64,000 nucleotides of DNA from Platynereis dumerilii. Lineage: Eukaryota > Annelida > Polychaeta > Phyllodocida > Nereididae. The DNA is taken from positions 52,307,706-52,371,705 of the forward strand of contig JAPTHN010000008.1 in NCBI GenBank assembly GCA_026936325.1. The letters run 5' to 3'. Below, piece by piece: positions 11,648 to 24,435 of the stretch. The translations under genes and the position numbers were made by a program. Within the stretch, counting starts at the first letter, position 1. Each line of letters starts with the position of its first letter. The notes under the pieces were generated by a model. The model was given only the letters and a program-made list of their open reading frames with translations. It was not told the DNA's origin and ran no database searches.

Positions 11648-14600
11648 CTAGAGAGGTTTTTGCACAAAATCGGCTCTCCCGGTACTCCGGTTTTTCCGGG
11701 ACCAGTAGATTGTGTTTTTTGATAATTGCTCGAAAAATAAATTTTTTGGATTTCCGAAAAAAATATGTTTTAAAAGGCCACTAGGTAAATAATCAGTTGT
11801 AGCAAAACCGGTTTTCCCGGTTGCCTAGTTTTCTGGTGTAGTAAAAAAGTCAATTTTGACACCTTGCAGTAACCATTAATTAGCTCGTTTTGCTATAAAA
11901 TCACTTAGATAAGCTCTGAAAGCTACGTAGGAAGGAACAAATTTGACCTAGAGAGGTTTTTGCACAAAAAGGGGCTTTCCCGGTACTCCGGTTTTTCCGG
12001 GACCGGTGAAAATGAAGCTGGCTACCCGGCAGTTACCCGAATCTATTGCTTAATTTCACCCAATAGACGTAGAATTATTGCTTCTGTTCGGTTCCGGAAG
12101 TAAAAACCGGTGCATTTAAATAATTTATTTTGCATGACCGGAATAGGTGTGATGCTCCGTTATTTTTCAACCCCCAGACCGGTAAAAGTACTCATTTTTC
12201 AGTTTTTTGCTAGTTTTGCAGCTATTCCACATATTTCGGTTCCGAAAAAAACATTCACATCCGAGTCTTTGGCAATCGGACGTATTTTCACCAAAACGCG
12301 ATGTCCCGGTACTACATTCATCCGGGAAAAGGGAATAGAAATTTCTGACAAAAGCTGGCTACCCGGCAGTTACCTGAATCTTTTGCATATTTACAAAAAT
12401 TGAGCTGCTTTTTATGACATTTTAATCAATTTTAGTTAAAACCTTGTGCAATGAAATTTCATTTCTTACCTGACCGGTACAGATGCACCTTACCGTTATT
12501 TCGCTAGAATAGATATGGCAGGAGTCACCAGTAGAATGTGTTTTTTGATAATTGCTCGAAAAATAAATTTTTTGGATTTCCGAAAAAAATATGTTTTAAA
12601 AGGCCACTGGGTAAATAATCAGTTGTAGCAAAACCGGTTTTCCCGGTTGCCTAGTTTTCCGGTGAAGTGAAAAAGTCAATTTTGACACCTTGCAGTAACC
12701 ATTAATTAGCTCGTTTTGCTATAAAATCACTTAGATAAGCTCTGAAAGCTACGTAGGAAGGAACAAATTTGACCTAGAGAGGTTTTTGCACAAAAAGTGG
12801 CTTTCACGGTACTCCGGTTTTTCCGGGACCGGTGAAAATGAAGCTGGCTACCCGGCAGTTACCCGAATCTATTGCTTAATTTCACCCAATAGACGTTGAA
12901 TTATTGCTTCTGTTTCGTTCCGGAAAGAAAACCGGTGCATTTAAATAATTTATTTTGCATGACCGGAATAGGTGTGATGCTCCGTTATTTTTCAACCCCC
13001 AGACCGGTAAAAGTACTCATTTTTCAGTTTTTTGCTTGTTTTGCAGCTATTCCACATATTTCGGTTCCGAAAAAAACATTCACATCCGAGTCTTTGGCAA
13101 TCGGACGTATTTTCACCAAAACGCGATGTCCCGGTACTACAGTCATCCGGGAAAACGGAAAAGAAATTTCTGACAAAAGCTGGCTACCAGGCAGTTACCT
13201 GAATCTTTTGCATATTTACAAAAATTAGCTGCTTTTTATGACATTTTAATCAATTTTAGTTAAAACCTTGTGGAATGAAATTTCATTTCTTACCTGACCG
13301 GTACAGATGCACCTTAGCGTTATTTCGCTAGAATAGATATGGCAGGAGTCACCAGTAGAATGTGTTTTTTGATAATTGCTCGAAAAATAAATTTTTTGGA
13401 TTTCCGAAAAAAATATGTTTTAAAAGGCCACTGGGTAAATAATCAGTTGTAGCAAAACCGGTTTTCCCGGTTGCCTAGTTTTCCGGTGAAGTGAAAAAGT
13501 CAATTTTGACACCTTGCAGTAACCATTAATTAGCTCGTTTTGCTATAAAATCACTTAGATAAGCTCTGAAAGCTACGTAGGAAGGAACAAATTTGACCTA
13601 GAGAGGTTTTTGCACAAAAAGTGGCTTTCCCGGTACTCCGGTTTTCCGGGACCGGTGAAAATGAAGCAGGCTACCCGGCAGTTACCCGAATCTATTGCTT
13701 AATTTCACAGAATAGATGTAGAATTATTGCTTCTGTTTCGTTCCGGAAAGAAAACCGGTGCATTTAAATAATTTATTTTGCATGACCGGAATAGGTGTGA
13801 TGCTCCGTTATTTTTCAAGCCCCAGACCGGTAAAAGTACTCATTTTTCAGTTTTTTTCTAGTTTTGCAGCTATTCCACATATTTCGGTTCCGAAAAAAAC
13901 ATTCACATCCGAGTCTTTGGCAATCGGACGTATTTTCACCAAAACGCGATGTCCCGGTACTACATTCATCCGGGAAAACGGAAAAGAAATTTCTGACAAA
14001 AGCTGGCTACCCGGCAGTTACCTGAATCTTTTGCATATTTACACAAATTTAGCTGCTTTTTATGACATTTTAATCAATTTTAGTTAAAACCTTGTGGAAT
14101 GAAATTTCATTTCTTACCTGACGGGTACAGATGCACCTTACCGTTATTTCGCTAGAATAGATATGGCAGGAGTCACCAGTAGAATGTGTTTTTTGATAAT
14201 TGCTCGAAAAATAAATTTTTTGGATTTCCGAAAAAAATATGTTTTAAAAGGCCACTGGGTAAATAATCAGTTGTAGCAAAACCGGTTTTCCCGGTTGCCT
14301 AGTTTTCCGGTGAAGTGAAAAAGTCAATTTTGACACCTTGCAGTAACCATTAATTAGCTCGTTTTGCTATAAAATCACTTAGATAAGCTCTGAAAGCTAC
14401 GTAGGAAGGAACAAATTTGACCTAGAGAGGTTTTTGCACAAAAAGGGGCTTTCCCGGTACTCCGGTTTTTCCGGGACCGGTGAAAATGAAGCTGGCTACC
14501 CGGCAGTTACCCGAATCTATTGCTTAATTTCACCCAATAAACATAGAATTATTGCTTCTGTTTCGTTCTGGAAAGAAAACCGGTACATTTAAATAATTTA

Positions 14601-17600
14601 TTTTGCATGACCGGAATAGGTGTGATGCTCCGTTATTTTTCAACCCCCAGACCGGTAAAAGTACTCATTTTTCAGTTTTTTGCTAGTTTTGCAGCTATTC
14701 CACATATTTCGGTTCCGAAAAAAACATTCACATCCGAGTCTTTGGCAATCGGACGTATTTTCACCAAAACGCGATGTCCCGGTACTACATTCATCCGGGA
14801 AAACGGAAAAGAAATTTCTGACAAAAGCTGGCTACCAGGCAGTTACCTGAATCTTTTGCATATTTACAAAAATTTAGCTGCTTTTTATGACATTTTAATC
14901 AATTTTAGTTAAAACCTTGTGGAATGAAATTTCATTTCTTACCTGACCGGTACAGATGCACCTTAGCGTTATTTCGCTAGAATAGATATGGCAGGAGTCA
15001 CCAGTAGAATGTGTTTTTTGATAATTGCTCGAAAAATAAATTTTTTGGATTTCCGAAAAAAATATGTTTTAAAAGGCCACTGGGTAAATAATCAGTTGTA
15101 GCAAAACCGGTTTTCCCGATTGCCTAGTTTTCCGGTGAAGTGAAAAAGTCAATTTTGACACCTTGCAGTAACCATTAATTAGCTCGTTTTGCTATAAAAT
15201 CACTTAGATAAGCTCTGAAAGCTACGTAGGAAGGAACAAATTTGACCTAGAGAGGTTTTTGCACAAAAAGTGGCTTTCCCGGTACTCCGGTTTTCCGGGA
15301 CCGGTGAAAATGAAGCAGGCTACCCGGCAGTTACCCGAATCTATTGCTTAATTTCACAGAATAGATGTAGAATTATTGCTTCTGTTTCGTTCCGGAAAGA
15401 AAACCGGTGCATTTAAATAATTTTTTTTGCATGACCGGAATAGGTGTGATGCTCCGTTATTTTTCAACCCCCAGACCGGTAAAAGTACTCATTTTTCAGT
15501 TTTTTTCTAGTTTTGCAGCTATTCCACATATTTCGGTTCCGAAAAAAACATTCACATCCGAGTCTTTGGCAATCGGACGTATTTTCACCAAAACGCGATG
15601 TCCCGGTACTACATTCATCCGGGAAAATGGAAAAGAAATTTCTGACAAAAGCTGGCTACCCGGCAGTTACCTGAATCTTTTGCATATTTACACAAATTTA
15701 GCTGCTTTTTATGACATTTTAATCAATTTTAGTTAAAACCTTGTGGAATGAAATTTCATTTCTTACCTGACGGGTACAGATGCACCTTACCGTTATTTCG
15801 CTAGAATAGATATGGCAGGAGTCACCAGTAGAATGTGTTTTTTGATAATTGCTCGAAAAATAAATTTTTTGGATTTCCGAAAAAAATATGTTTTAAAAGG
15901 CCACTGGGTAAATAATCAGTTGTAGCAAAACCGGTTTTCCCGGTTGCCTAGTTTTCCGGTGAAGTGAAAAAGTCAATTTTGACACCTTGCAGTAACCATT
16001 AATTAGCTCGTTTTGCTATAAAATCACTTAGATAAGCTCTGAAAGCTACGTAGGAAGGAACAAATTTGACCTAGAGAGGTTTTTGCACAAAAAGGGGCTT
16101 TCCCGGTACTCCGGTTTTTCCGGGACCGGTGAAAATGAAGCTGGCTACCCGGCAGTTACCCGAATCTATTGCTTAATTTCACCCAATAAACATAGAATTA
16201 TTGCTTCTGTTTCGTTCTGGAAAGAAAACCGTGCATTTAAATAATTTATTTTGCATGACCGGAATAGGTGTGATGCTCCGTTATTTTTCAACCCCCAGAC
16301 CGGTAAAAGTACTCATTTTTCAGTTTTTTGCTAGTTTTGCAGCTATTCCACATATTTCGGTTCCGAAAAAAACATTCACATCCGAGTCTTTGGCAATCGG
16401 ACGTATTTTCACCAAAACGCGATGTCCCGGTACTACATTCATACGGGAAAACGGAAAAGAAATTTCTGACAAAAGCTGGCTACCCGGCAGTTACCTGAAT
16501 CTTTTGCATATTTACAAAAATTTAACTGCTTTTTATGACATTTTAATCAATTTTAGTAACCTTGTGGAATGAAATTTCATTTCTTACCTGACGGGTACAG
16601 ATGCACCTTACCGTTATTTCGCTAGAATAGATATGGCAGGAGTCACCAGTAGAATGTGTTTTTTGATAATTGCTCGAAAAATAAATTTTTTGGATTTCCG
16701 AAAAAAATATGTTTTAAAAGGCCACTAGGAAATAATCAGTTGTAGCAAAACCGGTTTTCCCGGTTGCCTAGTTTTCCGGTGAAGTGAAAAAGTCAATTTT
16801 GACACCTTGCAGTAACCATTAATTAGCTCGTTTTGCTATAAAATCACTTAGATAAGCTCTGAAAGCTACGTAGGAAGGAACAAATTTGACCTAGAGAGGT
16901 TTTTGCACAAAAAGGGGCTTTCCCGGTACTCCGGTTTTTCCGGGACCGGTGAAAATGAAGCTGGCTACCCGGCAGTTACCCGAATCTATTGCTTAATTTC
17001 ACCCAATAAACATAGAATTATTGCTTCTGTTTCGTTCCGGAAAGAAAACCGGTGCATTTAAATAATTTATTTTGCATGACCGGAATAGGTGTGATGCTCC
17101 GTTATTTTTCAACCCCCAGACCGGTAAAAGTACTCATTTTTCAGTTTTTTGCTAGTTTTGCAGCTATTCCACATATTTCGGTTCCGAAAAAAACATTCAC
17201 ATCCGAGTCTTTGGCAATCGGACGTATTTTCGCCAAAATAAGATGTCCCGGTATTACATTCATCCGGGAAAACGGAAAAGAAATTTCTGACAAAAGCTGG
17301 CTACCCGGCAGTTACCTGAATCTTCTGCTTATTTACACCAATTTAACTGCTTTTTATGACATTTCAATCAATTTTAGTTAAAACCTTGTGGAATGAAATT
17401 TCATTTCTTATCTGAACGGTACAGATGCACCTTTCCGTTATTTCGCTGGAATAGATATGGCAGGAGTCACCAGTAGAATGTGTTTTTTGATAATTGCTCG
17501 AAAAATAAATTTTTTGGATTTCCGAAAAAAATATGTTTTAAAAGGCCACTGGGTAAATAATCAGTTGTAGCAAAACCGGTTTTCCCGGTTGCCTAGTTTT

Positions 17601-20600
17601 CCAGTGAAGTGAAAAAGTCAATTTTGACACCTTGCAGTAACCATTAATTAGCTCGTTTTGCTATAAAATCACTTAGATAAGCTCTGAAAGCTACGTAGGA
17701 AGGAACAAATTTGACCTAGAGAGGTTTTTGCACAAAAAGGGGCTTTCCCGGTACTCCGGTTTTCCGGGACCCGCTGAAAATGAAGCTGGCTACCCGGCAG
17801 TTACCCGAATCTATTGCTTAATTTCACCCATTAAACCTAGAATTATTGCTTCTGTTTCGTTCCGGAAAGAAAACCGGTGCATTTAAATAATTTATTTTGC
17901 ATGACCGGAATAGGTGTGATGCTCCGTTATTTTTCAACCCCCAGACCGTAAAAGTACTCATTTTTCAGTTTTTTGCCAGTTTTGCAGCTATTCCACATAT
18001 TTCGGTTCCGAAAAAAACATTCACATCCGAGTCTTTGGCAATCGGACGTATTTTCACCAAAACGCGATGTCCCGGTACTACATTCATCCGGGAAAACGGA
18101 AAAGAAATTTCTGACAAAAGCTGGCTACCCGGCAGTTACCTGAATCTTTTGCTTATTTACACCAATTTAACTGCTTTTTATGACATTTTAATCAATTTTA
18201 GTTAAAACCTTGTGGAATGAAATTTCATTTCTTACCTGACCGGTACAGATGCACCTTGACGTTATTTCGCTAGAATACATATGGCAGGAGTCACCAGTAG
18301 AATGTGTTTTTTTGATAATTACTCGAAAAATAAATTTTTTGGATTTCCGAAAAAAATATGTTTTAAAAGGCCACTGGGTAAATAATCAGTTGTAGCAAAA
18401 CCGGTTTTCCCGGTTGCCTAGTTTTCCAGTGAAGTGAAAAAGTCAATTTTGACACCTTGCAGTAACCATTAATTAGCTCGTTTTGCTATAAAATCACTTA
18501 GATAAGCTCTGAAAGCTACGTAGGAAGGAACAAATTTGACATAGAGAGGTTTTTGCACAAAAAGTGGCTTTCCCGGTACTCCGGTTTTCCGGGACCGGTG
18601 AAAATGAAGCAGGCTACCCGGCAGTTACCCGAATCTATTGCTTAATTTCACAGAATAGACGTAGAATTATTGCTTCTGTTTTGTTCCGGAAAGAAAACCG
18701 GTGCATTTAAATAATTTATTTTGCATGACCGGAATAGGTGTGATGCTCCGTTATTTTTCAACCCCCAGACCGGTAAAAGTACTCATTTTTCAGTTTTTTG
18801 CTAGTTTTGCAGCTATTCCACATATTTCGGTTCCGAAAAAAACATTCACATCCGAGTCTTTGGCAATCGGACGTATTTTCACCAAAACGCGATGTCCCGG
18901 TACTACATTCATACGGGAAAACGGAAAAGAAATTTCTGACAAAAGCTGGCTACCCGGCAGTTACCTGAATCTTTTGCATATTTACACAAATTTAGCTGCT
19001 TTTTATGACATTTTAATCAATTTTAGTTAAAACCTTGTGGAATGAAATTTCATTTCTTACCTGACGGGTACAGATGCACCTTACCGTTATTTCGCTAGAA
19101 TAGATATGGCAGGAGTCACCAGTAGAATGTGTTTTTTGATAATTGCTCGAAAAATAAATTTTTTGGATTTCCGAAAAAAATATGTTTTAAAAGGCCACTG
19201 GGTAAATAATCAGTTGTAGCAAAACCGGTTTTCCCGGTTGCCTAGTTTTCCGGTGAAGTGAAAAAGTCAATTTTGACACCTTGCAGTAACCATTAATTAG
19301 CTCGTTTTGCTATAAAATCACTTAGATAAGCTCTGAAAGCTACGTAGGAAGGAACAAATTTGACCTAGAGAGGTTTTTGCACAAAAAGGGGCTTTCCCGG
19401 TACTCCGGTTTTTCCGGGACCGGTGAAAATGAAGCTGGCTACCCGGCAGTTACCCGAATCTATTGCTTAATTTCACCCAATAAACATAGAATTATTGCTT
19501 CTGTTTCGTTCTGGAAAGAAAACCGGTACATTTAAATAATTTATTTTGCATGACCGGAATAGGTGTGATGCTCCGTTATTTTTCAACCCCCAGACCGGTA
19601 AAAGTACTCATTTTTCAGTTTTTTGCTAGTTTTGCAGCTATTCCACATATTTCGGTTCCGAAAAAAACATTCACATCCGAGTCTTTGGCAATCGGACGTA
19701 TTTTCACCAAAACGCGATGTCCCGGTACTACATTCATACGGGAAAACGGAAAAGAAATTTCTGACAAAAGCTGGCTACCCGGCAGTTACCTGAATCTTTT
19801 GCATATTTACAAAAATTTAACTGCTTTTTATGACATTTTAATCAATTTTAGTAACCTTGTGGAATGAAATTTCATTTCTTACCTGACGGGTACAGATGCA
19901 CCTTACCGTTATTTCGCTAGAATAGATATGGCAGGAGTCACCAGTAGAATGTGTTTTTTGATAATTGCTCGAAAAATAAATTTTTGGGATTTCCGAAAAA
20001 AATATGTTTTAAAAGGCCACTGGGTAAATAATCAGTTGTAGCAAAACCGGTTTTCCCGGTTGCCTAGTTTTCCGGTGAAGTGAAAAAGTCAATTTTGACA
20101 CCTTGCAGTAACCATTAATTAGCTCGTTTTGCTATAAAATCACTTAGATAAGCTCTGAAAGCTACGTAGGAAGGAACGAATTTGACCTAGAGAGGTTTTT
20201 GCACAAAAAGGGGCTTTCCCGGTACTCCGGTTTTTCCGGGACCGCTGAAAATGAAGCTGGCTACCCGGCAGTTACCCGAATCTATTGCTTAATTTCACCC
20301 AATAAACATAGAATTATTGCTTCTGTTTCGTTCCGGAAAGAAAACCGGTGCATTTAAATAATTTATTTTGCATGACCGGAATAGGTGTGATGCTCCGTTA
20401 TTTTTCAACCCCCAGACCGGTAAAAGTACTCATTTTTCAGTTTTTTGCTAGTTTTGCAGCTATTCCACATATTTCGGTTCCGAAAAAAACATTCACATCC
20501 GAGTCTTTGGCAATCGGACGTGTTTTCACCAAAATGCGATGTCCCGGTACTACATTCATCCGGGAAAACGGAAAAGAAATTTCTGACAAAAGCTGGCTAC

Positions 20601-21880
20601 CCGGCAGTTACCTGAATCTTCTGCTTATTTACACCAATTTAGCTGCTTTTTATGACATTTCAATCAATTTTAGTTAAAACCTTGTGGAATGAAATTTCAT
20701 TTCTTATCTGAACGGTACAGATGCACCTTTCCGTTATTTCGCTGGAATAGATATGGCAGGAGTCACCAGTAGAATGTGTTTTTTGATAATTGCTCGAAAA
20801 ATAAATTTTTTGGATTTCCGAAAAAAAAAATGTTTTAAAAGGCCACTGGGTAAATAATCAGTTGTAGCAAAACCGGTTTTCCCGGTTGCCTAGTTTTCCA
20901 GTGAAGTGAAAAAGTCAATTTTGACACCTTGCAGTAACCATTAATTAGCTCGTTTTGCTATAAAATCACTTAGATAAGCTCTGAAAGCTACGTAGGAAGG
21001 AACAAATTTGACCTAGAGAGGTTTTTGCACAAAAAGTGGCTTTCCCGGTACTCCGGTTTTTCCGGGACCGCTGAAAATGAAGCTGGCTACCCGGCAGTTA
21101 CCCGAATCTATTGCTTAATTTCACCCATTAAACCTAGAATTATTGCTTCTGTTTTGTTCCGGAAAGAAAACCGGTGCATTTAAATAATTTATTTTGCATG
21201 ACCGGAATAGGTGTGATGCTCCGTTATTTTTCAACCCCCAGACCGGTAAAAGTACTCATTTTTCAGTTTTTTGCTAGTTTTGCAGCTATTCCACATATTT
21301 CGTTCCGAAAAAAACATTCACATCCGAGTCTTTGGCAATCGGACGTATTTTCACCAAAACGCGATGTCCCGGTACTACATTCATCGGGAAAACGGAAAAG
21401 AAATTTCTGACAAAAGCTGGCTACCGGCAGTTACCTGAATCTTTTGCTTATTTACACCAATTTAACTGCTTTTTATGACATTTTAATCAATTTTAGTTAA
21501 AACCTTGTGGAATGAAATTTCATTTCATACCTGACCGGTACAGATGCACCTTTCCGTTACTTCGCTAGAATAGATATGGCAGGAGTCACCAGTAGAATGT
21601 GTTTTTTGATAATTGCTCGAAAAATAAATTTTTTGGATTTCCGAAAAAAATATGTTTTAAAAGGCCACTGGGTAAATAATCAGTTGTAGCAAAACCGGTT
21701 TTCCGGTTGCCTAGTTTTCCGGTGAAGTGAAAAAGTCAATTTTGACACCTTGCAGTAACCATTAATTAGCTCATTTTGCTATAAAATCACTTAGATAAGC
21801 TCTGAAAGCTACGTAGGAAGGAACAAATTTGACCTAGAGAGGTTTTTGCACAAAAAGGGGCTTTCCCGGTATTCCGGTGG
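11648..21880 (+). repeat. Right arm: 12 or more tandem copies of the 824-bp unit with a tetramer higher-order repeat
   Basis: Units recur every 821-825 bp (reference point near 12110, 12934, 13758, 14583, 15407, 16231, 17052, 17876, 18701, 19526, 20348, 21174). Diagnostic variants show a four-unit higher-order repeat: the run at 15407, 16231, 17052, 17876 is repeated at 18701, 19526, 20348, 21174. Shared marks include TTTTAGTAACCTTG near 16552 and 19850, and GAATCTTCTGC plus GCTGGAATAG in the third unit of each set. The innermost copy (11648-11720) is internally deleted. Orientation is opposite to the left arm. Confidence 0.9.
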
Positions 21881-22193
21881 ACAGAGATTTATGGGGGGGG
21901 GGGGGAATACATGCTCCCCAATGCCACCACAGGATGTCACATATTTTCATTTTTTTATTGTAGTATAGCCTATTGATTTCCCTTTCTTTAATATTTTTCA
22001 TTGCTTGAGCATATTCAGGTAGCTGACAGGTAGCTGCGAGGTAGCCAGGTCAGGTAGCTAACTTTACCACATTTCAGGTAGCTGCCGGGTAACTGCAAGG
22101 TAGCCAGTTCGGGTAGCCAATTTTACAAAAATTTCGGGTAGCTGTCGGGTAGCTGTCGGGTAGCCAGGCTCGGGTAGCCAACTTTACCTATCT
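21880..22193 (-). repeat. Right outer terminal repeat
   Basis: Reverse complement of the left outer block: G-run, linker containing TAGTATAGCCTATTG, then GGTAGCTGNCGGGTAGC subrepeats ending CTTTACCTATCT. It differs from the left copy at only a few positions. Confidence 0.85.
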
Positions 22194-22202
22194 TCTATAT
22201 AC
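22194..22202. repeat. Right 9-bp target-site duplication TCTATATAC
   Basis: Identical to 4813-4821 and directly outside the right terminus CCTATCT. Confidence 0.85.
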
Positions 22203-23075
22203 AGCAAATCAGTTCTTCATTTCAACTTTTCGATCATCACCTTCAACTTTGCTGTCAATTTAAACCACTTCTAATCATCGTAGAAACCTCTAAGTAGGCT
22301 CATTTTGTTCGCAATTTCATTCTCTACAACCTGGTAATTTTTATTTTCTCAAATTGTTGACTTTAGGCCCTAAAAAACGCCCGTTGCACATCGTGATTTC
22401 ACCGCGACACTTTGTACTGTATAGGCCTACTTCCCAACAGCCAATCACATCTCTCCATTTCAAATTTCCCTTTCCTCATCTACCTATCCCTCTTATAACC
22501 TCATCTATCCCCTCATCACATTCCACTATCCTTAATTTCTTCCCCTTCTCCCTTTCCTCTTCCTATTATTCATATTTACTTCAATTTTCCACATTCTCAT
22601 CATACTGTCAGCTCACTGGCTGTCATTTTCATCATCTAGCCTGTATAGTATGATTTTCACCATCTGGACTTCCCAACCACCACATCTCTCATTGTAAACA
22701 TTGTATTTGATTTTCACCATCCACCATCCAACCCTTATTTTTAAACATTGCATCCCATATTCACCTACTAGGAATCAAAAGTAAACATTGTATATGATTT
22801 TCACCACCTAGGACCTGAACTCATATTTGTCAACAGGGTATAGAGTTTTCACCATCTAGATCATAACTCCTTTCATCACATTAATCCCCTACATCTACTT
22901 CACTCTCATCACTCCATCTCCCTTCACTTACCCCCACCCTACTTCTACTTTACCCCACCCTACTTATACTTTACCCCCACTTACCCTATCACCACTTTTA
23001 CCCAAAACTTCACTTTTTCCACTTCCCTCATCCCTATACTTAAATTATTTCACTTACCCTCACTTACCCCCAGTG
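22203..23075. other. Pyrimidine-rich intergenic DNA with loose repeats
   Basis: Mostly C/T-rich sequence. From about 22620 to 22860 a loose repeat of GTAAACATTGTATNTGATTTTCACCATC recurs, and from about 22900 simple CTTACCCCCA-type repeats begin. No gene seen. Confidence 0.5.
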
Positions 23076-23232
23076 CCAGTGGCGGATACAGGGGGGGCCT
23101 AGGGGCACGGGCCCCCCCTAGACCACTGAGATTAATAATTGTAATTTGAAGGAAATACGCGGTGACGCGAGCCTGCGAATGCCCGAAACACGCCCGGCCC
23201 CCCCTAGATGACCTTGTCTGGATCCGCCACTG
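23076..23232. mobile_element. Small MITE with CAGTGGCGGATACAG ends
   Basis: The 157-bp block starts CAGTGGCGGATACAGGGGG and ends CTGGATCCGCCACTG, an inverted repeat of about 15 bp; inside it a G-run faces a C-run. Ends of this kind are typical of short hAT-related MITEs in many invertebrates. No clean 8-bp target duplication is visible, so the superfamily is uncertain. Confidence 0.65.
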
Positions 23233-23640
23233 CCCACTTACCCTCGCATACCCCCATCACCTCTTCTCCACTTTAAACCTCTTTCTCTCCCTCCCCTCAC
23301 ATCCTACATTTCAATTACCTCATTTACCCTCATCTACCCCCACTTATCCCCCATCACTTTTTCCACCAAAAATCTCTTTTTTCTCCTCCCTTCACTTCCT
23401 ACACTTAAATTACCCCACTTACCCTCACTTACCCCCATTTACCCACACCACCTTTTCCACTTAAAACCTATCTTTTCTCTCCTATCCTCCTTCATCATCT
23501 CTCCCATCGTCACTATCATTCCATACCATGAGTCCCGATCCCAAAAAGGATAAAGCCGCTGGACAAGGGCGCAGCCGCTCTGAAAGCTGCAAACCCCACC
23601 AGTCCCAGACTCTCAGGTAAAAAACAAACACTTCATCTAA
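23233..23640. other. CTTACCCC-rich low-complexity DNA
   Basis: Repeats of ACTTACCCTCACTTACCCCC continue to about 23460. A short + frame (ATG at 23528, lysine- and serine-rich, with a possible donor CAG/GTAAAA near 23618) is too short to call as a gene. Confidence 0.45.
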
Positions 23641-23702
23641 TGGATGCAGATGTAGCTGCACAGGTGTTACTGGATTTAACCTTTTCTGTGTGTGTACATT
23701 AT

Positions 23703-24032
23703 CCTATTGCGACCGTGAGCTTGTTTATCTCCAACTGTCCTGTCTCAATGTTAAGCAGTTCCCATGGGGTAAATCAGGGTGTGCAGATGACTCTTTTTAT
23801 GACGCTGTCAATGGTCCTTTTTAGGTTTTTGTGTTCCTTCTTCGTAGCGGTTACTGCTTCCCATGCATGTGGCAATTGGTATTATGCAGGCCTTTATCAC
23901 CTGCCACATCGTTCTCATCTTAATATCTTTTAGATCTGGCCTTCCTGCTATAGCCATAATTGTGTTGTAAGCCGCTTGTACTTTCTTTTTTACTTCATTA
24001 AGCTGTTTATTCCATTTTTCCACTTTTTGCAA
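23703..24032 (-). pseudogene. Decayed LINE reverse-transcriptase C-terminal fragment
   Basis: Read on the - strand, the sequence gives WNKQLNEVKKKVQAAYNTI and IKMRTMWQVIKACIIPIAT, then in a shifted frame WEAVTATKKEHKNLKRTID, then after one stop PWELLNIETGQLEINKL. These match the post-RT region of vertebrate/invertebrate LINE ORF2 proteins (the usual form being TPREALYIETGLLD). One frameshift and one stop within about 110 codons show that it is dead. It is not related at sequence level to the LINE at 34-41 kb. Confidence 0.65.
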
Positions 24033-24435
24033 CCATCAGTATCTGAAGTTCGGGGGAAGGGGCACTACCCCCCCCCCCCTGGCACCTCCTGGTCGTACCA
24101 CTGCTAAGCTTATCGTCTGTTATATTTCTCCGATCATGTATGAAAATCTAGGCCCTAAATTCGACACCATTTTCCCAAGAATCAACACATCAAAGCAAAA
24201 CAACATAAGCATGGTGAACTCGCATGTGTTCCGCTTGCGACACAAATTCTAGTTAAACTGCTATTTGGTAGGATTAGGTTGGTGATTGCCTGTGACAGAT
24301 CATTAGGATCACGAATGTAATGCTTCCTTCAATATATCAATGTTGAACTGTGATGCATAGTTTACTGTCAGCCCATTGGCTATCCAGCTGTGATGATGTG
24401 GTTGCAGGGGCTATCCCTGATAAAATGCTTACTCT

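Larger units (their letters stand above)
4822..22193. mobile_element. Giant foldback-like TIR element, 17.4 kb, with arms of 824-bp tandem units
   Basis: The element begins AGATAGGTAAAGTTGGC and ends in its reverse complement, and a perfect 9-bp direct repeat TCTATATAC flanks it. The ends carry three subrepeats of about 60-70 bp made of GGCTACCYG motifs (roughly 4822-5000 and 22020-22193), then a unique linker, then arrays of an about 824-bp unit. The left arm (to 9760) holds about 5.6 units in one orientation; the right arm (from 11648) holds 12 or more in the other. A 1.9-kb spacer lies between them. No transposase is visible, so the element would depend on a helper. A 9-bp duplication with long, subrepeat-rich inverted ends matches foldback elements (such as the sea urchin TU elements or Drosophila FB) and MULE-like transposons. 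The superfamily is inferred; the boundaries are seen directly. Confidence 0.85.

Noticed and set aside
5513-21410. A 109-codon open frame (MHLNNLFCMTGIG...) repeated in every 824-bp unit
   Set aside because: It recurs because the units are nearly identical. Several units lose the ATG or shift frame, no family is recognised, and its end (SWLPGSYLNL) is simply the translated GGCTACCCGGCAGTTACC motif.
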